This document shows positions 27,367 to 36,983 of a stretch of 64,000 nucleotides of DNA, piece after piece. The stretch comes from Balneola sp. (GTDB taxonomy: Bacteria > Bacteroidota > Rhodothermia > Balneolales > Balneolaceae), in NCBI GenBank assembly GCA_017643645.1, contig JAEPNB010000007.1, positions 124,001 through 188,000 on the forward strand, written 5' to 3'. A program made the position numbers and the translations under genes. The notes beneath the pieces are model-generated. The model made no database searches, was not told where the DNA came from, and worked only from the letters and a program-made list of their open reading frames with translations. The number at the start of each line of letters is the position of its first letter. Positions within the stretch are counted from its first letter, which is position 1.

Positions 27367-28262
27367 GAGTTAGTTATAGTCCCGGGTATTACGCTTCAAT
27401 TCCGCATGAACATATTTTCCCGATGGGGAAGTTTCAGGGATTGCATCGCTATTTGCTGGAAAAAGAAATCCTTTCTGAATTTGAGATCATTGAACCAAAA
27501 ATGATCGATTTCATAAATCTGATGACGGCTCATACATCCCGATATGCTTATGGTGTCTGGAACGGAACACTCGATAAAAAAGAAGTGAGAAGAATGGGTT
27601 TGCCTTGGACAAAAAGTCTGGCTATTCGATCCAGACTTGCTGTTCAGGGCACTTTGAACGCCGGAATAATGGCACTTCAAGACGGGATTGCGGGTAACTT
27701 GGCAGGAGGAACCCATCACGCAATGTCTGATTGGGGAGAAGGATTTTGCGTATTTAACGATGTGGCAGTTGCGATAAAAGTACTGCAGCAATCCATGTGG
27801 ATAAACAAAGCCTTGGTGATCGATTGTGATGTCCACCAGGGTAATGGAACGGCTGAAATATTCAAAGATGACGACACCGTTTTTACCTATTCCATTCATG
27901 GCGAAAAGAATTACCCGTTCAAAAAACCACCCTCAAATTTAGATGTTGGATTACCCGACAAAACGGGTGACAAAGAATATCACAGAAATCTGATCGAGTC
28001 ACTGGATTCAGTTCTCAGTTCATTTGAACCGGACATCGTTTTTTATTTGGGCGGAATTGATCCGCTGGAAACCGATCATTTCGGGAGGTTGTCTCTTACT
28101 TTAAAAGGACTGAGAGAGCGGGATCGTATTGTGATCGAGATGATCACTCAAAAAGAAATTCCTTTGGTTTTATTACTTTCCGGTGGTTATGCACCCACAC
28201 TTGAAGAAACGGTAATTGCTCATGCACAAATGTACGAAGTAGCTAAGGAATTAGGTTTCTGA
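27363..28262 (+). CDS. histone deacetylase-family (AcuC-like) hydrolase
   Basis: A 299-residue zinc hydrolase of the class I HDAC/AcuC/acetylpolyamine amidohydrolase superfamily. Catalytic blocks: GGTHHAMSDWGEGFC (His-His pair), LVIDCDVHQGNGTAEIF (zinc ligands Asp and His) and the late YLGGIDPLETDHFG (zinc-ligand Asp). Likely removes acyl groups from small molecules or lysines; the substrate is not known. Start TTG overlaps the pgeF stop. The last codons (LGF, TGA) are part of a direct repeat whose second copy lies at 29265. Confidence 0.88.
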   Translation: MRVSYSPGYYASIPHEHIFPMGKFQGLHRYLLEKEILSEFEIIEPKMIDFINLMTAHTSRYAYGVWNGTLDKKEVRRMGLPWTKSLAIRSRLAVQGTLNAGIMALQDGIAGNLAGGTHHAMSDWGEGFCVFNDVAVAIKVLQQSMWINKALVIDCDVHQGNGTAEIFKDDDTVFTYSIHGEKNYPFKKPPSNLDVGLPDKTGDKEYHRNLIESLDSVLSSFEPDIVFYLGGIDPLETDHFGRLSLTLKGLRERDRIVIEMITQKEIPLVLLLSGGYAPTLEETVIAHAQMYEVAKELGF

Positions 28263-28303
28263 TTAAGATTATTGTGCTCTATATTTCAACTCTGCAAATC
28301 GAA
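28249..28303 (+). repeat. direct repeat, left copy (HDAC gene tail)
   Basis: About 55 bp starting with the last codons of the HDAC-family gene (AATTAGGTTTCT) and running through ATTGTGCTCTATATTTCA. It matches 29265-29319 without gaps with about six mismatches. The two copies bracket the T9SS-tailed gene at 28339. Confidence 0.85.
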
Positions 28304-28338
28304 AAAAATAGAGCTTAAAAGATTAAAGTAATCTACTC

Positions 28339-29256
28339 ATGAATTCTAGATTAATTCTCGTTGTTTTTCTTGTTCTATTGACTCCAAAACTAAAAGGACA
28401 GGATTCGTCACGGACTTCATATTTCCCGTACCAGGTAGGGGATAGAGTAGCATATAACGTTATTAATGATAATAATTCAGGTGATCGAATTTTCGAATAT
28501 AGATTGGATGTTACAGGTGAAGAACCACGTGAAACTCTGGTAGTAATAGGTGGTAGTTATAATGGATTTGGTTTATTCGAGTTTTACCAAGATAGCTCTG
28601 GCAATATCAATGGCAGAGGAATATTTGAAGGATTTGATCCTTGGGTAATTTTAGATTTATCTAAAATCAATGAAATAAATAGTCCATGGATTTCTTTCAA
28701 AAGAGATCAGACTTTTGAACTTGGAGTTGTTCAAAATAAGACGTTTGAAGAAGTATTTTTTCAAGAACCGGACTCTGTAATTGGGGTAAATATATTTCAA
28801 TCAGGAGATTCAACAGACACAGAGGGTTTAGATAGATTTTATCAAGAGTGGTCTGAAAAGTATGGTCTGTTATATTACTTCGGCTATGATGGAGGTGCTA
28901 CATATCTAATTAAAGGATTAAAACTTGGAAATCAATTTTTTGGGGATAGTTCTTCAGTCATGACTTCATCTGAACTGAGTTCAGAAATTCCAAAAGTAAA
29001 TTCTTTGCATCAAAATTATCCCAATCCTTTCAATCCTTCCACAACAGTTTCCTACAGCATGAAAGAGGCAGGAACCGTAGTATTAGAGCTGTATGACATT
29101 ACAGGAAGATTTATTGAAGAGATAGTAAATGAGTATAAATTGTCTGGAGAATATAAAATTCGTTTCGACGCTTCAAACTTGTCAAGTGGTACATATTTTA
29201 TTCGGGGAAAACTGGGAGAGAGTATAAGCACTCAGAAGATAACTTTGATTAAATAA
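28339..29256 (+). CDS. secreted protein with T9SS type A sorting domain
   Basis: A 305-residue exported protein. Signal peptide at residues 1-20 (ends KLKGQ). The C-terminal 75 residues form a type IX secretion sorting domain: LHQNYPNPFNPSTTVSYSM, then LELYDITGRFIEE, FDASNLSSGTYF and a terminal basic KITLIK. The N-terminal 200 residues have no family I recognise. The gene interrupts what would be an HDAC-dxr gene pair and lies between two copies of the HDAC gene tail, so it looks like a later arrival. Confidence 0.8.
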   Translation: MNSRLILVVFLVLLTPKLKGQDSSRTSYFPYQVGDRVAYNVINDNNSGDRIFEYRLDVTGEEPRETLVVIGGSYNGFGLFEFYQDSSGNINGRGIFEGFDPWVILDLSKINEINSPWISFKRDQTFELGVVQNKTFEEVFFQEPDSVIGVNIFQSGDSTDTEGLDRFYQEWSEKYGLLYYFGYDGGATYLIKGLKLGNQFFGDSSSVMTSSELSSEIPKVNSLHQNYPNPFNPSTTVSYSMKEAGTVVLELYDITGRFIEEIVNEYKLSGEYKIRFDASNLSSGTYFIRGKLGESISTQKITLIK

Positions 29257-29264
29257 TACCTTCC

Positions 29265-29319
29265 AATTAGGTTTCTAATTAAGCTCATTGTGCTCTATAT
29301 TTCAGCTCTGAAAATCAAA
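29265..29319 (+). repeat. direct repeat, right copy
   Basis: Second copy of the element at 28249-28303. It still reads CAA TTA GGT TTC TAA (Q-L-G-F-stop) in frame, so it preserves the end of an HDAC-family gene with its original spacer to dxr. It lies 14 bp before the dxr start codon. Confidence 0.85.
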
Positions 29320-29332
29320 GACACATCAAGTA

Positions 29333-30481
29333 TTGAATAAACAAAAACTGACTATTTTAGGGTCTACGGGATCTATCGGGACACAAGTGTTGGATGTAGT
29401 CCGTCAACATCCTGACAAGTTTGAAATTGTGGCGCTCACAGCCAATGGTAACTGGAAGTTGCTGGCTGAACAGATCAATGAATTTGCACCCGAAGTTGGC
29501 TTGATTTGTAACGAAGATCATTATTCAGATCTGAAACAAGCTGTAAATGTTGGTACTGATCTGCTTTCGGGAATTCATAATTTAGTTGAGATCGCAACTC
29601 ATGAAAATTGTGATACCGTATTGAACAGTCTGGTCGGTTTCGCAGGATTTATCCCTACGATCGAAGCCTTGAAAGCCGGAAAGAAAGTAGCACTGGCAAA
29701 TAAAGAATCTTTGGTGGTTGGAGGAGAAATTATCAGAAATATTCTGGATAAATACTCGGGTACATTAGTTCCTGTCGATTCAGAACACAGTGCCATGCTC
29801 CAATCTATAGTAGGAGAGAAGCACGAAAACATCGAGAAAATAATTATCACAGCCAGTGGTGGTCCGTTCAGAGATCTGGACAAAGATCAGATGCAAAATG
29901 TAACGTTAGTTCAGGCCTTAGATCATCCAAACTGGGATATGGGCGCTAAAATCACCGTTGATTCTGCGACCATGATGAATAAAGGACTCGAGATCATAGA
30001 GGCAAAATGGCTGTTTGATATTCCGGTTTCCAAGATCGAGCCGGTTATCCATCCGCAAAGCATAATTCATTCCATTGTTACTTTTACGGATGGTTCCAGC
30101 AAAGCACAACTTGGTCCGCCGGATATGAAAGTTCCTATTATCTATGCATTAACTTATCCTGACAGGCTAAAGTTAGAAACTCCGAGAATGGACTGGACTC
30201 AGGCACAAGAACTCACCTTTTCGCCCGTTGATTACGGGAAGTTTCCTTGTCTGAAACTCGCAATCGAATCTATAGAAACAGGAGGGGTTGCTCCGGCGGT
30301 TTTAAATGCAGCGAACGAAGTAGCAGTTAAACGCCTTTTGGATAAAGAAATTAAGTATATTGACATCCCGAAAATTGTAGAGGAATGTCTTGAAAAAATC
30401 GGGTCGGGTTATGAAGTAAACATTGACTCGTTAATTGAAATCAATAAAGAGACGCGCGACTTAGCTGCGCAGATTAAGTAA
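29333..30481 (+). CDS. dxr: 1-deoxy-D-xylulose 5-phosphate reductoisomerase
   Basis: Second step of the MEP isoprenoid pathway, forming 2-C-methyl-D-erythritol 4-phosphate. NADPH-binding loop LGSTGSIGTQVLDV at residues 9-22, LANKESLVVGG, metal/substrate motif VPVDSEHSAMLQ, and SGGPFRDL. 382 residues is normal. It uses a TTG start. Followed after 1 bp by rseP, an arrangement (dxr-rseP) seen in many bacteria. Confidence 0.97.
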   Translation: MNKQKLTILGSTGSIGTQVLDVVRQHPDKFEIVALTANGNWKLLAEQINEFAPEVGLICNEDHYSDLKQAVNVGTDLLSGIHNLVEIATHENCDTVLNSLVGFAGFIPTIEALKAGKKVALANKESLVVGGEIIRNILDKYSGTLVPVDSEHSAMLQSIVGEKHENIEKIIITASGGPFRDLDKDQMQNVTLVQALDHPNWDMGAKITVDSATMMNKGLEIIEAKWLFDIPVSKIEPVIHPQSIIHSIVTFTDGSSKAQLGPPDMKVPIIYALTYPDRLKLETPRMDWTQAQELTFSPVDYGKFPCLKLAIESIETGGVAPAVLNAANEVAVKRLLDKEIKYIDIPKIVEECLEKIGSGYEVNIDSLIEINKETRDLAAQIK

Positions 30482-30482
30482 T

Positions 30483-31814
30483 ATGACGTTTATAGAAATT
30501 TTATCGACAATCGGCATCTTTATGGGTGCTTTAATGATTCTGGTTTTTATACATGAACTGGGACATTTTTTGGCCGCAAAATTATTTGGAATGCGTGTGG
30601 AACGCTTCTCGGTCGGATTTCCTCCAAGAGTTTGGGGATTTAAGAAAGGTGATACCGATTATTGTATCGGAGCCACTCCACTTGGCGGTTATGTGAAAAT
30701 AGCCGGAATGGTGGATGAAAGCATGGACAACGAATTTTTGGAGCAGGAACCCCAGCCATGGGAATACAGAAGTAAACCCGTTTGGCAAAGAATGGTTGTG
30801 ATTACTGCCGGAGTTATTTTCAATATGATTCTGGCTTTTGTGATCTTTTCCGGGATGATCATGACCAATGGTAAAGTGGTTGTGCCGGTAGAAAATGTTG
30901 ATGGCGTTTATGTTACTGAAGAATCTATTCTCCATGAAATCGGATTTAGAAACAACGATAAGATTATTGGAGTAAACGGAGAAAATGTACCTTATTTCAA
31001 TGACTTGGTTTCAGCCGCCGCTTTAACTTCAGAGAACTTGAATTATCAGGTTATTAGAAATGGTGAAGAAATTACAATTCCGGTCGCTTCATCTTTTCTG
31101 GATAGCATCCAAACCAGAGGATTTATTACTGCCGATTTGATTTTACCAAGTTCTCCATCTTCTATAGTTTCAAATTCTCCAGCTTCTGAAGCAGGCTTAC
31201 AAAGAGGAGATAAAATAATTGGAGTTAATGGAGAAGAAGTAAACTATTGGATTCAACTGGTAAGCTTAATTCAAGCAAATCCTGAGGGTGAGTCAATGGA
31301 TGTTGAAATCCTTAGAGATGGTGAAGTTTTTGAAGTTCAAATCACTCCGAAAGATGGAGCCATTGGCATTTATCAACCTGATCTTGAAATAGCCGGAGGA
31401 ATTAGAATTGACTACGGATTCTTTGAATCCATTGCAGCTGGTTGGAATGAAACAGGAGAACAAACTACAGGAATTCTGCAAGGATTTGCACGAATGATCA
31501 AAGGCGATATTTCTGTTCGTCAGAATTTAGGCGGACCAATCGCCATTGCTAATATGACCAAGCAAGCTACCGATAACAATGGTTGGATAGGCTTCTGGAC
31601 GATCACAGCACTATTGAGTATTACTCTGGCAATTATGAATATCTTACCTATTCCGGCATTGGACGGTGGACATTTAGTATTCCTGATCTACGAAGGCATC
31701 ACCAGAAAAGAACCAACTGAGAAAGTCAGGATAATCGCACAGAATATTGGTTTCTTTGTATTGGTCACACTGATGATCTTCGTAGTATTTAATGATGTAA
31801 TAAAGCTCTTTTAA
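30483..31814 (+). CDS. rseP: site-2 (RIP) metalloprotease
   Basis: Intramembrane zinc protease that cuts anti-sigma factors and signal-peptide remnants. The active-site HELGH is at residues 24-28, the third metal-site region NILPIPALDGGHL near residue 390, and two PDZ-like domains lie between (about 145-215 and 225-300, with two similar GDKIIGVNGE-type segments). 443 residues is typical of the long form. Four-gene unit dxr-rseP-psd-pssA. Confidence 0.95.
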   Translation: MTFIEILSTIGIFMGALMILVFIHELGHFLAAKLFGMRVERFSVGFPPRVWGFKKGDTDYCIGATPLGGYVKIAGMVDESMDNEFLEQEPQPWEYRSKPVWQRMVVITAGVIFNMILAFVIFSGMIMTNGKVVVPVENVDGVYVTEESILHEIGFRNNDKIIGVNGENVPYFNDLVSAAALTSENLNYQVIRNGEEITIPVASSFLDSIQTRGFITADLILPSSPSSIVSNSPASEAGLQRGDKIIGVNGEEVNYWIQLVSLIQANPEGESMDVEILRDGEVFEVQITPKDGAIGIYQPDLEIAGGIRIDYGFFESIAAGWNETGEQTTGILQGFARMIKGDISVRQNLGGPIAIANMTKQATDNNGWIGFWTITALLSITLAIMNILPIPALDGGHLVFLIYEGITRKEPTEKVRIIAQNIGFFVLVTLMIFVVFNDVIKLF

Positions 31815-31817
31815 TTT

Positions 31818-32471
31818 ATGTTTGCACGCGAAGGCTATTTCACAATGACAGTTGCTGTTTTATTTACAGCAATTGTTTTCACTCTTACAGCACTATATGT
31901 TTCACACTGGATCGCTTACCCGATCTACATTGTAGTGGGTATATGTTGTGGAATCGTTATTTATTTTTTCCGTGATCCGGAAAGAGAAACGCCATCTGAT
32001 GAGAACTTAGTAATTTCTCCTGCTGATGGTGTCGTTGTTCTTGTAAAAGAGTATCAGGAGGATGTGTACATAAAAGATAAAACTACTCAGATAAGTATTT
32101 TCCTTTCGCCTTTGGACGTACACGTAAACAGAAATCCCATTTCAGGAAAACTGGAATATTTGAAATACCATCCGGGAAAATATTTAATGGCCTGGAACGA
32201 AAACGCTTCTGATCTAAATGAAAGAGCTGATTTCGGTGTTCTTCATCCTTCAGGGACTAAATTCTTTTTTAAACAAATAACAGGATTTCTGGCCAGAAGA
32301 ATTGTCTATCATATTAAAGAAGGAGATGAGTTAACAGCCGGTGATCGATTTGGGATGATGAAATTTGGTTCCAGAATGGATGTAATCGTTCCTTCTAATG
32401 TAGAGATCAAAGTTAAAGAAGGAGACCGTACAGTTGCAGGAGAATCCATAATCGGAGAGATCAAATCGTGA
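31818..32471 (+). CDS. psd: phosphatidylserine decarboxylase (short, PSD-A type)
   Basis: Makes phosphatidylethanolamine. The self-cleavage site that makes the pyruvoyl group is the Gly184-Ser185 bond in RFGMMKFGSRMDV. SPADGVVV, FLSPLDVHVNRNP and the YLMAWNENASDLNER block identify the short archaeal/bacterial type of 217 residues. Two N-terminal hydrophobic segments (about 9-30 and 33-51) anchor it. The gene follows rseP by 3 bp and its end overlaps pssA by 4 bp, so the two steps of PE synthesis are coupled. Confidence 0.95.
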   Translation: MFAREGYFTMTVAVLFTAIVFTLTALYVSHWIAYPIYIVVGICCGIVIYFFRDPERETPSDENLVISPADGVVVLVKEYQEDVYIKDKTTQISIFLSPLDVHVNRNPISGKLEYLKYHPGKYLMAWNENASDLNERADFGVLHPSGTKFFFKQITGFLARRIVYHIKEGDELTAGDRFGMMKFGSRMDVIVPSNVEIKVKEGDRTVAGESIIGEIKS

Positions 32472-33295
32472 AGTATCCGATCCAGAAAAAATATGGTTCG
32501 TTCCGCGAGAAGAGAAAGCGTATAAAGCAGGAAAAACCGCCTGTAAACCGACGCATTGCAGTACCCAGCTTCTTTACCCTAATGAATCTATTCAGTGGTT
32601 TTCTGGCGATCATAAGCATTGCAGACGGAAATCTGATCTGGGGAGCGTGGTTAATTGCTATCGCAGGAATGTTTGATGTTATGGACGGTTTAATGGCAAG
32701 ATTGGCGAACGCTACCAGTGATTTCGGTATAGAACTGGATTCGCTAAGTGACATGGTTTCTTTCGGAGTGGCTCCCGGGTTTTTGATCTATACGTTCAGC
32801 TTAAATGAGCTTGGTGTTTTAGGAATGATCATAAGTGCAATCCCACCTTTGTGCGGTGCAGTTCGTTTAGCCAGATTTAATGTAAATGCGAGATTGTCAC
32901 CAACCAATGAACATTTTATTGGTCTTCCGATTCCGGCTCAAGCTATTATGATCGGAGCCTTTTTTCTTACTTTTCGAAATGAACTCGACTTATTTTCAGG
33001 CTTTGAACAAGGCATAAATTCTGTACTGATTCCGGTAGTAATTGTGATCTCATTCTTAATGGTAAGTACTATAAAATTTGATAAAATCCCACGGTTCGAC
33101 CGTCGTTCAATACGCGAAAACAGAGGTAAACTGGGATTACTTTTATTGTATCTGATTTTGATCGTGACCCTAAAAGAATACGGACTAATGGCCGTGTTCA
33201 CCATTTTTATTTTCAAAGGACTTATTACAGGTGCGATACATTACTTCGGAGATTACGAAGAGGAAGGTGAAGAAGTATTTCAGGATTTTAGCTGA
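32468..33295 (+). CDS. pssA: CDP-diacylglycerol-serine O-phosphatidyltransferase
   Basis: Membrane enzyme that makes phosphatidylserine from CDP-diacylglycerol. The CDP-alcohol phosphotransferase motif is complete: Asp70, Asp73-Gly74, Ala77-Arg78, Gly87, Asp91 and Asp95. About eight hydrophobic segments follow the basic N-terminus (residues 1-30). 275 residues is normal for the type II enzyme. GTG start, overlapping the psd stop (GTGA). Last gene of the dxr-rseP-psd-pssA unit; it ends 28 bp before the stop of convergent wecB. Confidence 0.95.
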   Translation: MKYPIQKKYGSFREKRKRIKQEKPPVNRRIAVPSFFTLMNLFSGFLAIISIADGNLIWGAWLIAIAGMFDVMDGLMARLANATSDFGIELDSLSDMVSFGVAPGFLIYTFSLNELGVLGMIISAIPPLCGAVRLARFNVNARLSPTNEHFIGLPIPAQAIMIGAFFLTFRNELDLFSGFEQGINSVLIPVVIVISFLMVSTIKFDKIPRFDRRSIRENRGKLGLLLLYLILIVTLKEYGLMAVFTIFIFKGLITGAIHYFGDYEEEGEEVFQDFS

Positions 33296-33322
33296 CTGAT
33301 AAGCAGTTAAGTAACGATCTCT

Positions 33323-34423
33323 TTAAAGATTGGATTGGATAATTTCAGCTATCTTTTTAGATGCGTCTCCATTTCCATAAGGATTATAAGCTATTTCAGA
33401 ATCTGAATTACTAAGCATTTTATCAGCTTCTTTTGAAATAAGTTTAGTGTCTGAACCCACTAACTTAGTGTAACCACTTTTAACCAATTCCTGTCGCTCT
33501 GTGGTTTTGCGAAGAACCAAAAGCTTTTTACCTAACGCAGCAGCTTCTTCCTGAATACCGCCTGAATCCGTCAATACAAGATCAGATCTGTCCAAAACGT
33601 GCTGAAATGTTAAATAATCCATTGGTTCTATAATTCTGAGCCGCTCGTTTCTGAATTCATTTGATCTGAGAATTTCCTGAACTTTTGGATTGGGATGTCC
33701 CGGTAAAAGAATTGTTCTTGATTGATCAGATTCCAAAATTTCAATTAACCCTTTCATAATAAAAGCTAAAGGTTCCCCAAGGTTTTCGCGACGATGGGTT
33801 GTAACCAGAATCAGTTTCTGAGAAGGTTTGATCTCATTAAGGATCTCCGGTTTGGAATTAGCAAATAGTTCAGAGTTTCTAATTCGGTGAAGCGCATCAA
33901 TAACTGTGTTTCCGGTATTGAATACTACAGATTCATTTATCCCTTCATTAATTAAATTCTGAACTGCTAAATCTGTGGGTGCAAAATGCAAACCGGCAAC
34001 GGTACTTATTTGTTTTCGGTTTATTTCTTCCGGAAAAGGATTGTAGACATCAAAAGATCGTAATCCTGCTTCAACATGATAGACAGGGATCTTTAGGTAG
34101 AAAGCTGCCATCGCACTTAAATAGGATGAAGTTGTATCTCCCTGAACAATAACAGCATCCGGATTTTCAACTGTCATTATTTTTTTAAGTTTAGGTAACA
34201 AAAACTCAGAAAGTTCGAAAAGGTCTGAAGCAGAAGCCATGCTTCTCAAGTTATGATCGGGAGAAATCCCAAACAGTTTCATCATATCAACAGCCAGCCC
34301 ATCATGCTGTCCTGTATGAACTTTTACTACATTGAATTTTCCTGCAGATTCTAATTCATGTATGAGTGGTGCCAGTTTTATAATCTCAGGCCTTGTACCG
34401 AATGCTACAACGATCTTCTTCAT
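33323..34423 (-). CDS. wecB: UDP-N-acetylglucosamine 2-epimerase (non-hydrolysing)
   Basis: Interconverts UDP-GlcNAc and UDP-ManNAc for surface polysaccharides. FGTRPEIIKLAPLIHEL at the start, VQGDTTSSYLSAMAAF, PVYHVEAGLRS and the FPEEINRK active-site block are diagnostic; the C-terminal half has LVTTHRRENLGEP and LTDSGGIQEEAAALGKK. 366 residues is normal. Its ATG overlaps the preceding glycosyltransferase stop, so it is the last gene of the minus-strand surface operon. Confidence 0.96.
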   Translation of the reverse strand: MKKIVVAFGTRPEIIKLAPLIHELESAGKFNVVKVHTGQHDGLAVDMMKLFGISPDHNLRSMASASDLFELSEFLLPKLKKIMTVENPDAVIVQGDTTSSYLSAMAAFYLKIPVYHVEAGLRSFDVYNPFPEEINRKQISTVAGLHFAPTDLAVQNLINEGINESVVFNTGNTVIDALHRIRNSELFANSKPEILNEIKPSQKLILVTTHRRENLGEPLAFIMKGLIEILESDQSRTILLPGHPNPKVQEILRSNEFRNERLRIIEPMDYLTFQHVLDRSDLVLTDSGGIQEEAAALGKKLLVLRKTTERQELVKSGYTKLVGSDTKLISKEADKMLSNSDSEIAYNPYGNGDASKKIAEIIQSNL

Positions 34424-35451
34424 TTCAGTAATTCCTGATAGTTTTCCATAGTAAGCTCACCTACTTTTGACCAGGAATAATTCTCAGAAATATGGTTCAT
34501 AAGCTGTACAGACTTTGGTTTAGCCAGAGCTTCTGTGATGCCTTTTTGAATCGATTCAATTGAATTATGGGAGACATAATGAGCAAATTCTTTAAAATAA
34601 TCTTTGGTCCCTCCGGCCTCAGTGATCACAATGTTTGCTCCGGCTAAAGCGGCTTCCATTGCAGCAATTCCGGGCGTTTCAAACTGAGAAGCCAATACAA
34701 ATACTTTAGAAGCAGCATAAGCAGAGCGAAGTAAATCTGAATTATGATCCATAGTTTCCAGTAAATGAATCCTTGGATTCTCATGTGCAAACTTTAAACA
34801 AACCTTACTGTATTCCGAATCATTAAAACTACCAATGATTACCAGATCAGCATCAATATTATGCATCGCTTTAATGAGTGACAATACATTTTTGCGGGGT
34901 GCGGATGCCTGTCCTGTAAACAAAACAAAGTCCTGAAGCTTTTTTTCAGCTAAAAAGAGTTCAGGATCGGCTCCTTTAAATCTAAGCTCTACACCATTAG
35001 GAACAATTTTGATCTTAGATTGCTCAAGTTCGAATGCTTTAGTGATGAGTTTAGCTTCTGATGAAGTATTGGGGAGAATAAGGTCAGCTTTTTTACAAAC
35101 TTCCTTTTTTATACCAAACTCTGATCTTATACCGGCACTTACAGAGGTTAATTTTTCTTCAACACTGATTGCTCTACGAATTGTTTTGTAGCTTCGGTTT
35201 GAAAAAAGGACAGGAGAAAGAACTACTTTCTTTTTTAGTTCACGTAGTCTTGATATAATTCCTATGGTTTCATATCCGGCAGTGAAAATATGGAACAGGT
35301 CTAATTGGTTTTCGGAAATGTCATCCCAGGGAGACAAAAATTTAACTTCTGCACCCAAATTGGTTAGTGCGCGGGCAGTCATAAGGGCTTGTGTTCTAAC
35401 GCCTCCATTTATTACGGAAATACTTTGAGGTGCTATAAAACCAACTTTCAT
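34420..35451 (-). CDS. glycosyltransferase family 4
   Basis: A 343-residue GT-B enzyme that transfers a sugar to a growing surface glycan. The C-terminal nucleotide-sugar domain shows LFTGQASAPRKNVLSLIKAM and the acidic motif region QFETPGIAAMEAALAGANIVIT EAGG. The N-terminus has GGVRTQALMTARAL. The donor and acceptor are not predictable. ATGA overlaps on both sides couple it to the deacetylase-like gene and wecB. Confidence 0.85.
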   Translation of the reverse strand: MKVGFIAPQSISVINGGVRTQALMTARALTNLGAEVKFLSPWDDISENQLDLFHIFTAGYETIGIISRLRELKKKVVLSPVLFSNRSYKTIRRAISVEEKLTSVSAGIRSEFGIKKEVCKKADLILPNTSSEAKLITKAFELEQSKIKIVPNGVELRFKGADPELFLAEKKLQDFVLFTGQASAPRKNVLSLIKAMHNIDADLVIIGSFNDSEYSKVCLKFAHENPRIHLLETMDHNSDLLRSAYAASKVFVLASQFETPGIAAMEAALAGANIVITEAGGTKDYFKEFAHYVSHNSIESIQKGITEALAKPKSVQLMNHISENYSWSKVGELTMENYQELLK

Positions 35452-36983
35452 AATCGTTGTCTGTTTTTCCAGTCCAAAAAATTTGTTTTGATGAGATTCA
35501 GCGGATTGTTGTGAAGTTTATCGGATTCCACGAAAGAAGGTAGAGAAGGATATGCGTATTTAAAAGATGAATATGAAGTTTTACTAATCCGTTGAGTTTT
35601 TGAAGGGATCAGATCAAATTTATTCGCAGAAGTAGTTATATAGAGATACTGATTAGGGTTATTAGACTCGATTTGGATTTCACCTTCATTAAAACTGGCT
35701 GAGAATTCTAAATTATTTCGTTCCCTCCAAAAATTGGCATATTCATCGAAAGTTATATTGGTGAGGTTGTCAGAATTTGCTCTTTCAAAAACTTCCTGAA
35801 AAAGATTTAACCCTTTCTGCATAGGGTGATGGTAAAGAAAAATGGGTTTGAATAAGTTTTTTCTCTGCTCATAAATATCAAAAAAATAAGCTTCCATCTG
35901 GTCTTCAGAATAGCCTTTTCTACTCAAACTGCCGGTACACACCGGATGTACAGCTATTTGCAGATATTCTGATTCCGGTATAAAGAAAGGAGTACAATCA
36001 TAACCGGTTGTAAATTCGGAAGTGTAATTAAAATCGTAATCTGACAAAACTTTCTCTAAACCCGAATTCCAGATACCGTATGGAGTACAAAAGCCATTAG
36101 GTTTCAAGCCTTCCTGTTTCATTATATTTAAGCCGGTTTCAATGTTTTGTCGGATTTTAGATGCTGAGGAACTATATCCATGCTTATATCCATGTAAAGC
36201 GATCTCCTGATTATTAAAAGACTTGAAAAAACTCAGATATTCTTCGTGTTCCTGAACATGTAAGAACCAAGTTGCCTGAATATGGCAGGAATTCAGAAGT
36301 CGGTAAATTTGTGTAAGAGATTCTTTACTGCCAAAATCACTGTCAATTCTAAACCCAAACACAGGATTAGGTTCAGGAGAGTTCCATTTTTTTATAAAAG
36401 GAAGCTTTTGCTGGAGAAAGAGCTTTTGTAAACTCAGTTCCAGTATATCATTCAGGGAATCTCTGGATACTTTATTTACTATTTCGTCAGGTAACACCTT
36501 AAACGGGCTTATAAATTGTTTTCTGGTATAATCTGAAGCAACAGGAAGCGAACTCAGATCAAGTCCTATAAAACCGATATTTATAGAATCTGATTTATGT
36601 TTCTGAAAATCTATCAATCCTGAAAAAAGATCTGATTCATCAGAAGAGGCCCATTCGGAATAGATATCTAAATATGATATCCGGTCAAATTCAGTTTGTG
36701 ATGATGAATTGAATACAGTTTTTGAAAATGATTTTGATATTTGAGTTTTAAAAAAAGAAGGATCTAAAGATATTTCCAGTAAACAGCCTCCTGAGCTAAG
36801 AAAATCAAATATTTGATGTTTTTTGTCTGATGTTAATTTACTTCCTTCATAGATTAGTGTTGAGTAATTAGAAAAGAGATCTTTTTCGAAATCAATTTCT
36901 TCATACCAAATTCCTATGCTATCCAGTAAAGAAAGCAGAAAAGAGCTGGGAGAGATCAATCCTGTACAAAGGTTTCGGTTCAT
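35448..36983 (-). CDS. polysaccharide deacetylase-like protein
   Basis: A 511-residue protein with a NodB-type carbohydrate esterase fold in the middle (about residues 200-400): motif 1 GFRIDSDFGSKES, motif 2 HGYKHGYS (metal His pair) and a TPYG loop. The N-terminal 190 residues and C-terminal 110 have no family I recognise. It probably deacetylates a polymer sugar. I start it at ATG 36983, which gives an exact ATGA overlap with the flippase stop; a longer start at 37007 would add eight residues and overlap the flippase gene by 28 bp. Confidence 0.75.
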   Translation of the reverse strand: MNRNLCTGLISPSSFLLSLLDSIGIWYEEIDFEKDLFSNYSTLIYEGSKLTSDKKHQIFDFLSSGGCLLEISLDPSFFKTQISKSFSKTVFNSSSQTEFDRISYLDIYSEWASSDESDLFSGLIDFQKHKSDSINIGFIGLDLSSLPVASDYTRKQFISPFKVLPDEIVNKVSRDSLNDILELSLQKLFLQQKLPFIKKWNSPEPNPVFGFRIDSDFGSKESLTQIYRLLNSCHIQATWFLHVQEHEEYLSFFKSFNNQEIALHGYKHGYSSSASKIRQNIETGLNIMKQEGLKPNGFCTPYGIWNSGLEKVLSDYDFNYTSEFTTGYDCTPFFIPESEYLQIAVHPVCTGSLSRKGYSEDQMEAYFFDIYEQRKNLFKPIFLYHHPMQKGLNLFQEVFERANSDNLTNITFDEYANFWRERNNLEFSASFNEGEIQIESNNPNQYLYITTSANKFDLIPSKTQRISKTSYSSFKYAYPSLPSFVESDKLHNNPLNLIKTNFLDWKNRQRL

